A stretch of 64,000 nt of DNA from Blautia massiliensis (ex Durand et al. 2017). GTDB taxonomy: Bacteria > Bacillota > Clostridia > Lachnospirales > Lachnospiraceae. Made by a program: the position numbers and the translations under genes. The stretch is from the NCBI RefSeq assembly GCF_001487165.1, contig NZ_LN913006.1, positions 2,467,220-2,531,219 of the forward strand. The letters run 5' to 3'. The notes beneath the pieces were generated by a model. That model was given only the letters and a program-made list of their open reading frames with translations, did not search any database and was not told the DNA's origin. This document shows, in pieces, positions 33,985 to 43,970 of this stretch; within the stretch, counting starts at the first letter, position 1; each line of letters begins with the position of its first letter.

Positions 33985-35013
33985 ATGGCTAAAAAACAGG
34001 TAACATTTGCCGATATTGCAGAATACACTGGTTTTTCCAAGACTACGATCTCCAGATATTTCAATCATCCGGATTCTCTGACCCTGGAAAATCAGGAAAA
34101 GATCGCAAAAGCCCTTGATGAGCTCGGCTACAGAAAAAACAAGCTTGCCAGGGTTCTTGCCAATGGAAAAAGCGAATTTGTAGGGATCATTGTCCCGAAC
34201 CTTTATCTTCATTATTATTCCGAAATGCTGACACAGCTTCTTCGAAGTTACTCCGATTATCATTACAAATTTCTGGTTTTTGTCAGTGATGGCGGCCCGG
34301 AGAAAGAAATGCAGTATCTGGACGAGCTGATGGCTTATAAGATTGAAGGACTTATTGTTCTCAGCCATACTCTTTCCTCTGAAAAACTGGCTTCCTATAA
34401 TATTCCTGTGATCGCCATTGAACGTGAAGCAGAACATATATGCAGCGTTACAACAGACAATTACATGGGCGGCATGCAGGCTACTTCTCTGCTGATACGT
34501 AATCAGTGTGATGTACTGATCCACATCAATGTCCATGTACCTGAGAATATTCCGGCTTATGACCGTATCCGTGCCTTTGAGGAAACATGCCGGGAATATC
34601 ATGTTCCTTATGAACTGAACCTTAATGTTTCCGGTGATTCCTATCAGGAGCTTTTTGAACAGATGCGTGTGATCTTTCAGGATATTGACAGTAAATATTC
34701 CGGTCAGAAAAAAGGCATATTTTTATCCAATGATACTTACGCAAATATATTTCTCAATCTGATCTTCCAGAAATACAACTGTCTGCCGGATGAATATCAG
34801 ATCATCGGATTCGATAATTCACCCATTGCTGCGGAGTCCATCATTCCGATCACTACTATTGGACAGCAGATTGATGTGATCGCACAGACTACCATGGAAC
34901 TGCTTGTGGAACAGATGAACGAAATGAAGAAAAGAAAACCGGCACCGCTTCAAAAACCGATCCACAAAAAGATCACTCCGGTTCTGATACGACGACAGAC
35001 AACCGGAGACTGA
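33985..35013 (+). CDS. LacI-family transcriptional regulator (sucrose/FOS locus)
   Basis: A 342-residue LacI-type protein: helix-turn-helix VTFADIAEYTGFSKTTISRYF at the N terminus, hinge region near residue 55 (NKLARVLANGKSEFVGIIVPN) and a sugar-binding core with the usual FDNSPIAA segment. The frame is open for 39 more codons upstream, but the ATG at 33985 follows AAAAGGAGA and begins the conserved domain. It is divergent from the importer and GH32 operon and should repress it through the CCGG-centred palindromes, releasing on binding the sugar. Confidence 0.92.
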   Translation: MAKKQVTFADIAEYTGFSKTTISRYFNHPDSLTLENQEKIAKALDELGYRKNKLARVLANGKSEFVGIIVPNLYLHYYSEMLTQLLRSYSDYHYKFLVFVSDGGPEKEMQYLDELMAYKIEGLIVLSHTLSSEKLASYNIPVIAIEREAEHICSVTTDNYMGGMQATSLLIRNQCDVLIHINVHVPENIPAYDRIRAFEETCREYHVPYELNLNVSGDSYQELFEQMRVIFQDIDSKYSGQKKGIFLSNDTYANIFLNLIFQKYNCLPDEYQIIGFDNSPIAAESIIPITTIGQQIDVIAQTTMELLVEQMNEMKKRKPAPLQKPIHKKITPVLIRRQTTGD

Positions 35014-35060
35014 AAATACTTACAACATTTTTCCATATTCCATAACAACCCGTATATTCA

Positions 35061-35085
35061 TGTACCGGAAACTTCATGCTATAAT
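35061..35085 (+). promoter_or_regulatory. Promoter region of the amylosucrase-type gene
   Basis: A perfect -10 TATAAT (35080-35085) with only a weak -35. TGTACCGGAAACT (35061-35073) resembles operators O1 and O2 with central CCGG, so the same LacI protein may act here. Confidence 0.45.
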
Positions 35086-35174
35086 TCTGTGGAAAAATGT
35101 CAGATAACCATTACCGCCGGGAAATATTTTACAGGTTTCCCGGCATCTATAAATATCTATTCAGGGAGGAAATC

Positions 35175-37010
35175 ATGAAAAAAGATCAGGAAATTTTTCA
35201 GGAACGTTTAAACCATCATCACGACGAGCTTCGATGGCTGTACACAGAGCTTTATCACAATGACGATATGTTTGCAGAGCTCTGCGACCAGATGTACCAG
35301 TATTTTACAGCACGCCGCCGCGCGCTCAAAAACCGCGACCTGGAAAGAGAAAAAAATCCGGACTGGTTCCGCCAGAAGGATATGCTTGGCATGATGCTCT
35401 ACATTGACAATTTTGCCGGCAACATCAAGGGAGTTTCTGCCAAGCTTCCATATCTCAAGGAATGCAACGTGAACTGCCTTCATCTAATGCCGTTCCTGGA
35501 TACCCCGAAGGGCCGTTCCGACGGTGGTTACGCAGTAGCCGACTTCCGCAAAGTCCGCCCGGACCTTGGTACTATGAAGGACCTGGCTGCCCTTGCAGAT
35601 AAATGCCACAAAAACGGAATGAACCTGTGTATGGATTTTGTTATGAACCACACTTCCGAGGATCATGAGTGGGCCAAAAAAGCACGCCAGGGTGACGGCG
35701 AATATATGAGCCGTTACTTCTTCTACAACAACCGTGAGATCCCGGACGAGTACGAAAAGACCGTACCACAGGTATTCCCAACCACTGCTCCGGGGAACTT
35801 TACTTGGCTTCCGGATATCGGTCACTATGTCATGACTACCTTTTATCCGTACCAGTGGGATCTGAACTACGGCAATCCCCGTGTTTTCAATGAGATGATG
35901 TACAACTTCCTCTTCCTTGCAAACCAGGGAATGGACGTGATCCGTATCGATGCGGTTCCGTATATCTGGAAGGAACTGGGAACTCCTTGCCGTAACCTGA
36001 AGCAGGTGCATACGATCGTTCGTATGATGCGTATGATCGCCGAGATCGTCTGCCCAAGTGTCGTACTTCTGGGTGAGGTCGTTATGGAGCCGGAGAAGGT
36101 TGTTCCCTATTTCGGAACCGTAGAGAAACCGGAATGCCATATGCTTTACAATGTAACAACCATGGCTACAACCTGGAACAGCATTGCCACTCGTGATATC
36201 CGACTTCTGAAAAAACAGATGGATATTGTAAACAGCCTTCCGAAGCAGTACACCTTCCTGAATTATCTCCGCTGCCATGACGATATCGGCTGGGGACTTG
36301 ATTTCGCCACTCTGAAAGACTGGGGCATGGATGAGCCATCTCATAAGCGTTACCTGAATGATTTCTTTACAGGAAAGCACCCGGGAAGCGACAGCCGCGG
36401 AGAGCTCTATAATGATGACCCGGTAACTCAGGATGCTCGTTTCTGCGGAACTACTGCTTCCATGTGCGGGATCGAGGCTGCTCTTTTTGAAAAAGATGAC
36501 GAGAAGCTGAAAAGGGGTATCCGCGAGGATCTGATGCTTCACGCATATATGCTTACCCAGTCCGGGATCCCGATGCTTTACAGCTCCGATGAAATCGGAC
36601 GTCTCAATGATTATTCCTATAAAGAGGATCCGGATAAGGCTGCAGATTCCCGCTATATCCACCGTGGTGCTTTCCAGTGGGAGCTTGCCGAAAAAAGAAA
36701 CTCCAAATCCTCCGTTGAGGGACAGATCTTCCAGACTCTTAGCCGCATGGAGCAGATCCGCAGCCAGGAATCTGTTTTTGATAAGGACTGTGATGTATAT
36801 ACATACGATGTTCATGATGACAGCATTCTCTGCATCCTCCGCCAGAAAGGAAACGAACGTTTCATCGGAATCTTCAATTTCAGTGACAGTGAAAAAACTG
36901 CCTGGATGCAGGAGGAAGGAACCTTCCGCGATCTGATCACTGACCAGACACTGGAGCTTAAGGACGTGGAGCTTCCGGCTTATGGATTTATGTGGTGTAA
37001 GAGGATGTAA
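35175..37010 (+). CDS. Amylosucrase-type glycoside hydrolase (GH13_4)
   Basis: A 611-residue GH13 enzyme that follows amylosucrase over its length. It has the N-terminal helical domain and the barrel segments YIDNFAGNIKGV, HLMPFLDTPKGRSDGGYAV, FVMNHTSEDHEW, FYPYQWDLNYGNP, GMDVIRIDAVPYIWK (nucleophile Asp), LLGEVVMEP (acid/base Glu) and RCHDDIGWG (stabiliser). Such enzymes either polymerise the glucose of sucrose or hydrolyse sucrose. The ATG at 35175 follows AGGGAGGA; an open frame 26 codons longer has no such site. Placed after the LacI gene and opposite a GH32, it gives a second, glucose-side route for sucrose. No signal peptide. Confidence 0.9.
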   Translation: MKKDQEIFQERLNHHHDELRWLYTELYHNDDMFAELCDQMYQYFTARRRALKNRDLEREKNPDWFRQKDMLGMMLYIDNFAGNIKGVSAKLPYLKECNVNCLHLMPFLDTPKGRSDGGYAVADFRKVRPDLGTMKDLAALADKCHKNGMNLCMDFVMNHTSEDHEWAKKARQGDGEYMSRYFFYNNREIPDEYEKTVPQVFPTTAPGNFTWLPDIGHYVMTTFYPYQWDLNYGNPRVFNEMMYNFLFLANQGMDVIRIDAVPYIWKELGTPCRNLKQVHTIVRMMRMIAEIVCPSVVLLGEVVMEPEKVVPYFGTVEKPECHMLYNVTTMATTWNSIATRDIRLLKKQMDIVNSLPKQYTFLNYLRCHDDIGWGLDFATLKDWGMDEPSHKRYLNDFFTGKHPGSDSRGELYNDDPVTQDARFCGTTASMCGIEAALFEKDDEKLKRGIREDLMLHAYMLTQSGIPMLYSSDEIGRLNDYSYKEDPDKAADSRYIHRGAFQWELAEKRNSKSSVEGQIFQTLSRMEQIRSQESVFDKDCDVYTYDVHDDSILCILRQKGNERFIGIFNFSDSEKTAWMQEEGTFRDLITDQTLELKDVELPAYGFMWCKRM

Positions 37011-37033
37011 CGTAACTGTTGCTCGGTAAATAA

Positions 37034-37066
37034 AAAAGACGTGGTCTTACGGGTCCACGTCTTTTT
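37034..37066 (+). terminator. Terminator of the amylosucrase-type gene
   Basis: AAAAAGACGTGG and CCACGTCTTTTT pair around TCTTACGGGT, followed by ATTATG. It also faces the convergent flavodiiron gene. Confidence 0.85.
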
Positions 37067-37113
37067 ATTATGTTATATCTTTATTTTTTATAAGCTGTTC
37101 TGGTATTCAGAAA

Positions 37114-38271
37114 TTACTTGCAGAGCTCCTCTGCCATTGCATCGATCTCTGCCACATTCTCATCGCTGAGGGAGGACATGATCTTTACATTGTTCTCAAG
37201 CCATGTGATATTTTTACTCTTCTCGAACATTCCTTTCATGACTTTAGCTGCAGTCGGTGCCCAGCTTCCGTTCTCAATGAGGCCGATGGTGCGGTTCTGG
37301 TAATTACGCTCTGTCAGGTTCTCGATGAATGTACGCATAAACGGGAATGCTTCTCCGTTGTATGTAATGCTGGCCAGTACCAGCTTGCCGTAGCGGAAAG
37401 CATCCTCCACTGCCTCTGCCATGTCTTCTCTTGCAAGATCGCAGACAACAACCTTCGGGCAGCCCTTTTCCTCCAGCTTCTGTGCAAGAAGCTCTGCTGC
37501 TTTCTTTGTATGTCCGTATACAGATGTGTAGGCGATCATTACTCCTTCACTCTCTACTTTATAAGAAGACCAGATATCATATTTCTCCAAATAATGTCCA
37601 AGATTTTCGGTAAGGATCGGTCCGTGAAGCGGGCAGATGGTCTGGATATCAAGAGTTGCTGCTGCCTTGAGAAGCTTCTGTACCTGCGGACCGTATTTTC
37701 CGACGATTCCGATATAGTAGCGACGTGCTTCGCAGTCCCAGTCCTCTTCTACATCAAGAGCTCCGAATTTGCCAAAGCCGTCTGCGGAAAACAGAACTTT
37801 GTCTGTGCTGTCATATGTAACCATAACCTCCGGCCAGTGAACCATCGGTGCAAATACAAAGGTAAGGACGTGTTTTCCAAGTGTCAGGATGTCACCGTTG
37901 GCTACAATATGTTTCTTTCCTTCCAGATCCATTCCACGGAAGAAATTCTCCATCATGGTAAAGGTCTTTGTGTTGGCAACAACAGTTGTATCCGGGTATG
38001 CTTTCATGAAATTCTCAATATTTGCTGCATGGTCCGGCTCCATATGCTGGACTACAAGATAATCCGGTTTCGCACCATCCAGAACCTCTGCAACTTTTCC
38101 CAGCCACTCTTCTGTGAAGCCGGCATCTACAGTGTCCATAACTGCGATCTTCTCATCTTTGATCACATAGGAGTTGTAGGACATTCCGTTTGGCACTACA
38201 TACTGTCCCTCAAACAGGTCTACCTGATGATCGTTTACTCCTACATAATAAATATCATTTCCGATTTTCAT
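37114..38271 (-). CDS. Flavodiiron protein (FprA family)
   Basis: A 385-residue A-type flavoprotein. The N-terminal metallo-beta-lactamase-like domain has the diiron ligands in HMEPDHAANIE, MVHWPEVM, FSADGFG and PLHGP; the flavodoxin domain starts near residue 250 (MIAYTSVYGHTKKAAELL). These enzymes reduce oxygen or NO to water or N2O in anaerobes, using electrons from rubredoxin or F420-like donors. The Met at 38271 follows GGAGGAACTCAAT. It is monocistronic, with no rubredoxin gene adjacent. Confidence 0.94.
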   Translation of the reverse strand: MKIGNDIYYVGVNDHQVDLFEGQYVVPNGMSYNSYVIKDEKIAVMDTVDAGFTEEWLGKVAEVLDGAKPDYLVVQHMEPDHAANIENFMKAYPDTTVVANTKTFTMMENFFRGMDLEGKKHIVANGDILTLGKHVLTFVFAPMVHWPEVMVTYDSTDKVLFSADGFGKFGALDVEEDWDCEARRYYIGIVGKYGPQVQKLLKAAATLDIQTICPLHGPILTENLGHYLEKYDIWSSYKVESEGVMIAYTSVYGHTKKAAELLAQKLEEKGCPKVVVCDLAREDMAEAVEDAFRYGKLVLASITYNGEAFPFMRTFIENLTERNYQNRTIGLIENGSWAPTAAKVMKGMFEKSKNITWLENNVKIMSSLSDENVAEIDAMAEELCK

Positions 38272-38509
38272 TGTATTGAGTTCCTCCTTGGTCTGCTGTA
38301 TTTTATATTTCCAATATTTCTGAAAATACTTTCTTATTGCTCTCATTTATTATATCATTGTTCGTACTGAAATCAATGTAGAATCTATAAATAAAAACAA
38401 ACCTCTGCGCCTGGTAAAAGAACTATTTTCCCCTCTTTACAAACCTATTCCAACATAGTATTGTATACCTTGGATGAAGGAATTTTTTATAATTTTTATG
38501 AGGTAAACT

Positions 38510-39865
38510 ATGTGTGAAAATGAAAAAAAGAAAACGTCTTCCATTGAGATGACCTCCGGCTCTCTCTGGAAAAATATCCTCCTCTTTAGCCTTCCCCTGA
38601 TGGGGTCCCAGGTGTTGGAGGTTCTTTTTAATTTAAGTGATGTTGCGGTTGTAGGGCGATTTGCAGATTACATGGCACTTGGAGCTGTGGGTTCCACAAC
38701 TCTGCTGGTCACTTTATTTACCGGAATCCTGATCGGCATGGGCGCCGGAGTCAATGTTCGTGTAGCACACGAGCTGGGTGCCGAAAACAGAAAAGGTACC
38801 GAAGAAACGATTCATACATCTCTTCTTCTCTGTGCCATCGCAGGACTTCTGGTCTGTGTCGTCTGTCTTCTGTTTTCCGGACAGATGCTGTCCATGATGA
38901 ATACGAAACCGGAGCTGATGGACCAGGCTGTTTTATATATGAAGATTTATGCTCTGGGTATGCCGGCCATGGCTGTATACAATTTCGGTAACGGCGTATT
39001 AAGTGCCCGCGGCGATACGAAGCGACCGCTGATCTATCTTTCCATTGCCGGAGTGATCAACGTTCTTCTGAACCTGTTTTTCGTTATCGTCTGTCATATG
39101 GCCGCCGCAGGTGTGGCAACTGCCAGCGCGATCGCACTGTATATCTCCGCAGCGCTGGTAATGATCCACCTCCTTCGGAGAAAAGACGAATGCAGGGTAT
39201 CCCTGCGTAAGCTCCGTCTTCACCCGAAGGCCTGTAAAGCAGTACTGCTTCTTGGTATTCCCACAGGTCTGCAGAATGGGATTTTTGCCATTGCAAATCT
39301 GTTCGTACAGGCCGGTGTCAACTCCTTCGATGCAGTCACGGTTTCCGGAAATGCCGCTGCCGCAAATGCAGACTCTCTGATCTACAACGTCATGTTTGCT
39401 TTCTATACTGCATGCGCAAGCTTCATCGGTCAGAACTGGGGTGCCGGAAATAAAAAACGTATGCTGAAAACTTATGGGATCAGCCTTACCTATGCCTTCA
39501 TCGCAGGCGCGATCCTTGGTGGACTGCTTCTTGTTTTCGGTCCGCAGTTTCTGTCACTGTTTGCCACAGAACCGGCAGTCATCGATGCCGGCATGGAGAG
39601 GATCCGGATCATGGGCTTCAGCTATGCCTTCAGCTGTTTTATGGATTGCAGTATCGCCGCTTCCCGTGGCATCGGAAAAAGTATCCCACCGACCATCATC
39701 ATCATTCTGGGATCCTGTGTATTCCGTGTCATCTGGTTCTATACGGTGTTCGCACACTTCCAAACCATTTCCTCACTTTATCTCCTGTATATTTTCTCAT
39801 GGGGAATTACAGGCTTTGCGGAGGTTCTGTTCTTTGCTGTAAGCTTCCGGAAAATTCGGACCTGA
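38510..39865 (+). CDS. MATE-family efflux transporter 1
   Basis: A 451-residue multidrug and toxin extrusion protein with 12 hydrophobic segments and two MatE repeats (SLPLMGSQVLEVLFNLSDVAVVGR and LLGIPTGLQNGIFAIANLFVQAGVN begin the two halves). It exports cationic compounds in exchange for sodium or protons. It stands alone with a terminator after it; substrate unknown. Confidence 0.92.
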   Translation: MCENEKKKTSSIEMTSGSLWKNILLFSLPLMGSQVLEVLFNLSDVAVVGRFADYMALGAVGSTTLLVTLFTGILIGMGAGVNVRVAHELGAENRKGTEETIHTSLLLCAIAGLLVCVVCLLFSGQMLSMMNTKPELMDQAVLYMKIYALGMPAMAVYNFGNGVLSARGDTKRPLIYLSIAGVINVLLNLFFVIVCHMAAAGVATASAIALYISAALVMIHLLRRKDECRVSLRKLRLHPKACKAVLLLGIPTGLQNGIFAIANLFVQAGVNSFDAVTVSGNAAAANADSLIYNVMFAFYTACASFIGQNWGAGNKKRMLKTYGISLTYAFIAGAILGGLLLVFGPQFLSLFATEPAVIDAGMERIRIMGFSYAFSCFMDCSIAASRGIGKSIPPTIIIILGSCVFRVIWFYTVFAHFQTISSLYLLYIFSWGITGFAEVLFFAVSFRKIRT

Positions 39866-39879
39866 TACTTCAAATATAT

Positions 39880-39908
39880 AGCGCCAGACGAAGCATTGAT
39901 CTGGCGCT
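39880..39908 (+). terminator. Terminator of MATE gene 1
   Basis: AGCGCCAGA and TCTGGCGCT form a 9-bp perfect stem with an 11-nt loop, followed by TTTTATA. Confidence 0.88.
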
Positions 39909-40014
39909 TTTTATATCTTTCTCGCGTTTTATGTACATTTGTCTTTACAAGGCGGACATAATTGTATATAATTATCCTGTTGTGCTTTTACGCGATGCAG
40001 TAATACCGGCTTAG

Positions 40015-40042
40015 AACGATCCGCCCTTTACACTGGATCGTT
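40015..40042 (+). other. Leader hairpin upstream of sstT
   Basis: AACGATCC and GGATCGTT form an 8-bp stem about 60 bp before the start codon; a T7 run occurs at 40059-40065 but not directly after the stem. It could be part of a leader regulator, with no family recognised. Confidence 0.35.
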
Positions 40043-40100
40043 GCTTTGCGGCTCAGCATTTTTTTAGCACACTCACACAATAGGAAAGAGGAAACTAGTT

Positions 40101-41309
40101 ATGAAAAAACTGATTCAAAAATGGAACAGCATCAACCTGATCAAGCGCATCATCTGTGGTCTGATCGTTGGTATCATTCTCGGACTTGCGATCCCTCAGG
40201 CATCTGTGATCTCCATTCTCGGTGATCTGTTCGTCGGTGCTCTTCGTGGAATTGCTCCGCTTCTGGTGTTCTTCCTGGTAATGAGCTCTCTGTGCCACAT
40301 GGGAAAAGGCCAGAAAACAAACATGAAATTCGTTGTTGTACTTTATCTTCTGGGAAATATACTCTCAGCACTGGCAGCTGTGATCTCCAGCCGCCTGTTC
40401 CCGATCATGCTGACTTTTTCCGAAAGTACAAATACTTCCGACGTCACTCCGCCAAGCGGTGTTGCAGAGGTCCTCAAAAACCTTCTGATGAACATTGTTT
40501 CCAACCCGGTTGACGCACTTGTCAACGCCAACTATATCGGTATCCTTGCATGGGCCATCATCTTCGGTATCGCACTGAAGGCCGCAAGTGAAACTACCAA
40601 GACTGTCATCGAAAACATTTCCGATGCAACCTCCACAGCCGTAAGATGGATCATCAGCCTTGCTCCATTTGGTATCATGGGCCTGATCTTCACAACCATC
40701 TCCGAGCAGGGACTTAGTGTACTGTTAAGCTATGGCCGTCTGATCTGTGTACTGGTGGGAACCATGCTCTTTGTCGCACTGGTGATCAACCCGATCATTA
40801 CTTTCATCTGCACACGCCGGAATCCATATCCGCTGGTTCTGCGCTGCCTGAAGGACAGTGGTATCACAGCATTCTTCACAAGAAGCTCTGCCGCCAACAT
40901 TCCGGTAAACATGGAGCTGTGCAAGGATCTCGGACTTGATGAGGATACCTACTCCATCTCCATCCCTCTTGGTGCGACCATCAACATGGGTGGTGCAGCG
41001 ATCACCATTTCCATCATGGCTCTGGCAGCTGCACATACACTCGGTATCAGCGTAGACTTCCCGACCGCTCTGATCCTCTGCATCCTGGCTGCTGCAAGTG
41101 CGGCTGGTGCTTCCGGAGTTGCCGGCGGTTCTCTTCTTCTGATCCCGATGGCCTGCAGCCTTTTCGGAATCCCCAATGATGTTGCCATGCAGGTAGTTGG
41201 TGTCGGTTTCATCGTAGGCGTGATCCAGGATTCCTGTGAGACAGCACTGAACTCTTCCACAGACGTACTTTACACAGCATGCGCCTGCAGGATCAGAAAG
41301 AATAAATGA
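40101..41309 (+). CDS. sstT: Serine/threonine:sodium symporter
   Basis: A 402-residue dicarboxylate/amino acid:cation symporter family protein that matches SstT along its length: N-terminal [40 protein letters not shown], the serine-rich re-entrant loop [12 protein letters not shown], and the NMGGAA sodium-site motif ([13 protein letters not shown]). It takes up serine and threonine with sodium. Monocistronic between two terminators. Confidence 0.95.
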   Translation: MKKLIQKWNSINLIKRIICGLIVGIILGLAIPQASVISILGDLFVGALRGIAPLLVFFLVMSSLCHMGKGQKTNMKFVVVLYLLGNILSALAAVISSRLFPIMLTFSESTNTSDVTPPSGVAEVLKNLLMNIVSNPVDALVNANYIGILAWAIIFGIALKAASETTKTVIENISDATSTAVRWIISLAPFGIMGLIFTTISEQGLSVLLSYGRLICVLVGTMLFVALVINPIITFICTRRNPYPLVLRCLKDSGITAFFTRSSAANIPVNMELCKDLGLDEDTYSISIPLGATINMGGAAITISIMALAAAHTLGISVDFPTALILCILAAASAAGASGVAGGSLLLIPMACSLFGIPNDVAMQVVGVGFIVGVIQDSCETALNSSTDVLYTACACRIRKNK

Positions 41310-41330
41310 TCACACTTATAAACCGTCAGG

Positions 41331-41347
41331 CGGATATTCGTAATTGA
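41331..41347. repeat. Dispersed palindromic element, copy 3 (degenerate)
   Basis: CGGATATTCG preceded by GTCAGG matches copy 1, but the right arm has decayed (TAATTGA). It lies 21 bp after the sstT stop, before its terminator. Confidence 0.4.
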
Positions 41348-41377
41348 AACAGGGAACTCCCTTGATTCGGTTAAAAA

Positions 41378-41416
41378 GAGCAGATCTTCCGTATTTGGAA
41401 AATCTGCTCCTTTTTT
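41378..41416 (+). terminator. Terminator of sstT
   Basis: GAGCAGAT with ATCTGCTC and TTCC with GGAA form an interrupted stem closed by GTATTT, followed by CTTTTTT. Confidence 0.87.
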
Positions 41417-41473
41417 GGCTTAACAATATCTGCCCCATATAAAATTATCCGTAATCGGTAAATAAAACATCCT

Positions 41474-42103
41474 CTACATTCGAAAAAGCTTCCAGTTCTC
41501 TCCCATCTGCACAGCCAGATATACGATTTCAAAGATCACAGCTACAGATCCAAGCTTAAAAAGCAGGGAATCCACAAAGCCTCCTGCCTTACAGAAATCC
41601 AGCGCAATGCCGCCCGGCAGCGGATACAGGATCCGTACCCGTTTCCGGTTAAAGCAGTCCAGCACCAGATGTGATGCGAATCCAACCACAAAATAAAGGA
41701 CCAGCTTCACGGACACCATGGATATGGCTGCACTTAAAATGGCCATAGCCATGATCGAATGCATAAATGACCGGTGCGGCTGATTTTTTCCAAAGGCGCA
41801 GACTGCAATAAAAATAATAACTCCCATGGCAACCGGCGCCATAGACTGGTTATTGCGGACCTTTTCCCAGATAGAAAAATCATAAAAATAATTCAATGCG
41901 ATCTCTGCTGCCACAAGCAGTACCGCGATCAGCGTGATCCGGTTCGCATCCTTATGGGATTTGGAGGTTCCTACATCAATGTCGCTGATCAATGCTCCAA
42001 GCATTCCTGTTCCTGCCGCAAGTACCAGACCGGAAACCGTAGAGGGCTGTGTAACTGCCAGCACTGTTCCGAGTCCGACTGCCGCGTGTGTTTTTCCTGT
42101 CAT
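41474..42103 (-). CDS. YdjM-like membrane-bound metal-dependent hydrolase
   Basis: A 209-residue membrane protein of the YdjM/DUF457 family. The N terminus MTGKTHAAVGLG and the ISDIDVGTSKSHK and HRSFMHSI segments carry the conserved His and Asp residues proposed as metal ligands, within about four or five hydrophobic segments. In E. coli YdjM is LexA-controlled, but its reaction is not well defined; related to YfhO/LexA-regulated membrane proteins only by annotation. Preceded by AAGGGGAGAATT. Monocistronic. Confidence 0.82.
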   Translation of the reverse strand: MTGKTHAAVGLGTVLAVTQPSTVSGLVLAAGTGMLGALISDIDVGTSKSHKDANRITLIAVLLVAAEIALNYFYDFSIWEKVRNNQSMAPVAMGVIIFIAVCAFGKNQPHRSFMHSIMAMAILSAAISMVSVKLVLYFVVGFASHLVLDCFNRKRVRILYPLPGGIALDFCKAGGFVDSLLFKLGSVAVIFEIVYLAVQMGENWKLFRM

Positions 42104-42236
42104 AATTCTCCCCTTATTGTAAAAAATCTTCCGTTATTCAGGATTATCCACTGCTACAGATCAGACACTCTCTTCTGATCTTCTGCATATATAAATGTAT
42201 CACTTTATCATTTACCGCAGATCTAAAAATACAATA

Positions 42237-42274
42237 AGGCAGCTGTCAGCCTTACCTTTTACTGACAGCTGCCT
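42237..42274 (-). terminator. Terminator of malQ
   Basis: AGGCAGCTGTCAG and CTGACAGCTGCCT are perfect 13-bp arms with a 12-nt loop; the minus strand continues TATTGTATTTTT. Confidence 0.85.
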
Positions 42275-42379
42275 CCACGAAACAGCATTATATCACATAA
42301 AAAATTACGATTCTATCTAAAATCTTTCTACTTTCTTTCACGTCCCGTTTAAATGGAATATGTCTCTTGGATCTCTCTT

Positions 42380-43888
42380 TTAATCAGACCAGTTCATACG
42401 TCCGTAGCGAAGTGCAATACCTTGGATCTCTTTCTGAAGCTTCACAGTCAGCTCCCTTTTGCGGATCCTCCACTTCCAGTTCTTTCCTACTGTGGAAGGC
42501 TGGTTCATTCTGCAGCTGTTATCCAGGCCCATATAATCCTGCATAGGGATCACACAGAGCTTTGCACTGCTTCTCATAACCAGGCTGATAAAGCATTTAT
42601 GCAGCTCTTTATCCGGTGTATAGTTATCACAGAGATAATCCCTGGCAAGCTTACGCTCTTTTGCCATAATGCTCTTCCACCATCCGGCGATGGTCTCATT
42701 ATCATGGGTTCCTGTGTATGCCACACTGTTCTCCGGATAGTTGTGCGGAAGATAATCGTTGGCACAACCGGAATCTCTGGAATCAAACGCAAACTCCAGG
42801 ACCTTCATTCCCGGGAATCCACTGTCATGGACAAGCTGACGCACGGAATCTGTCACATAGCCAAGATCCTCCGCAATGACCTGCTTCCAGCCAAGGGCCT
42901 GCTCCACTTTGCGGAACAAATCGATCCCGGGACCTTTTTCCCAGTGACCGCCAATGGCATTTTCTGCACCGTATGGAATGGAAAAATACTCGTCAAAGCC
43001 ACGGAAATGATCGATCCTTACCACGTCATAAAGGCGGAATACGTAGCTCAGTCTGGAAATCCACCACTGATATCCTGTATTTCTGTGGTAATCCCAGCGG
43101 TACAGTGGATTTCCCCAAAGCTGTCCTGTTGCGGAAAAACCGTCCGGCGGGCATCCGGCTACAGCCACCGGCACATTCTCCTCATCCAGCTGGAAAAGTT
43201 CCGGATGAGCCCAGGTATCTGCACTGTCCATAGCTACATAGATCGGGATATCTCCGATGATCTGAATGCCTTTTTCGTTGGCATATTTTTTCAGTTTCAT
43301 CCACTGCTCATAGAATTTGAACTGCATATACTGCTGGAATTCAATATCAAAATATAATTCTCTGCGATAGTAGTCCATGGCATTTGCCCAGCGAAGGCGG
43401 ATATCCTCTGCCCATTTTGTCCACTCAACACCGCCGAACTGATCCTTTACTGCCATAAAAAGTGCATAGTCGGAAAGCCACCAGCTGTTTTCTGCAACAA
43501 ATTTCTGATAATCCGGATTCTCGCTGATGTTGCTGTTTTCGTAAGCTTTGCGGAGAAGCTTGTAACGGCCTTTGTAGATTTTTTCATAGTCTACGCTGTC
43601 TGCTCTTCTTCCCCAGCTGACCTTATCACAGTCCTCCTTTGTAAGGACGCCTTCCTCCACCAGTGCCTTCAGGCTGATAAAATACGGATTTCCCGCAAAA
43701 GTGGAGAAGGACTGGTACGGAGAATCTCCGTAACTGGTAGGTCCCAGCGGGAGGATCTGCCAGTAGCTCTGTCCCGCTTCCTTCAGCCAGTCCACAAAAT
43801 CATAGGCACTCTTTGAAAAACATCCGATGCCGTACTCTGACGGCAGGCTTGTGATCGGCATCAAAATGCCGGCTGCTCTTTTATCCAT
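42380..43888 (-). CDS. malQ: 4-alpha-glucanotransferase
   Basis: A 502-residue GH77 amylomaltase: ITSLPSEYGIGCFSKSAYDFVDWL at the N terminus, IIGDIPIYVAMDSADTW, VRIDHFRGFDEYF (nucleophile Asp), IAEDLG (acid/base Glu) and YTGTHDNET. It rearranges maltodextrins, releasing glucose. Its promoter is directly followed by a MalR-type operator, and the divergent LacI gene is the likely repressor. No maltodextrin phosphorylase or importer is adjacent. Confidence 0.96.
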   Translation of the reverse strand: MDKRAAGILMPITSLPSEYGIGCFSKSAYDFVDWLKEAGQSYWQILPLGPTSYGDSPYQSFSTFAGNPYFISLKALVEEGVLTKEDCDKVSWGRRADSVDYEKIYKGRYKLLRKAYENSNISENPDYQKFVAENSWWLSDYALFMAVKDQFGGVEWTKWAEDIRLRWANAMDYYRRELYFDIEFQQYMQFKFYEQWMKLKKYANEKGIQIIGDIPIYVAMDSADTWAHPELFQLDEENVPVAVAGCPPDGFSATGQLWGNPLYRWDYHRNTGYQWWISRLSYVFRLYDVVRIDHFRGFDEYFSIPYGAENAIGGHWEKGPGIDLFRKVEQALGWKQVIAEDLGYVTDSVRQLVHDSGFPGMKVLEFAFDSRDSGCANDYLPHNYPENSVAYTGTHDNETIAGWWKSIMAKERKLARDYLCDNYTPDKELHKCFISLVMRSSAKLCVIPMQDYMGLDNSCRMNQPSTVGKNWKWRIRKRELTVKLQKEIQGIALRYGRMNWSD

Positions 43889-43970
43889 ATCTTTTCTCTC
43901 CTTATGTTGAGCCCTGCATCTCAGAGCATCTTATCTATTATCCTCTCACGGATACATATTCATATAATCT

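Noticed and set aside
35484..36815. A 443-codon minus-strand frame opposite the amylosucrase-type gene
   Set aside because: It is the antisense shadow of a clear GH13_4 enzyme and shows no domain.
39960..40100. A T-box or amino acid riboswitch before sstT
   Set aside because: No T-box sequence or known aptamer core was found; only an 8-bp hairpin is clear.
42353..43357. A 334-codon plus-strand frame opposite malQ
   Set aside because: Antisense shadow of a complete malQ; no start signal and no family resemblance.
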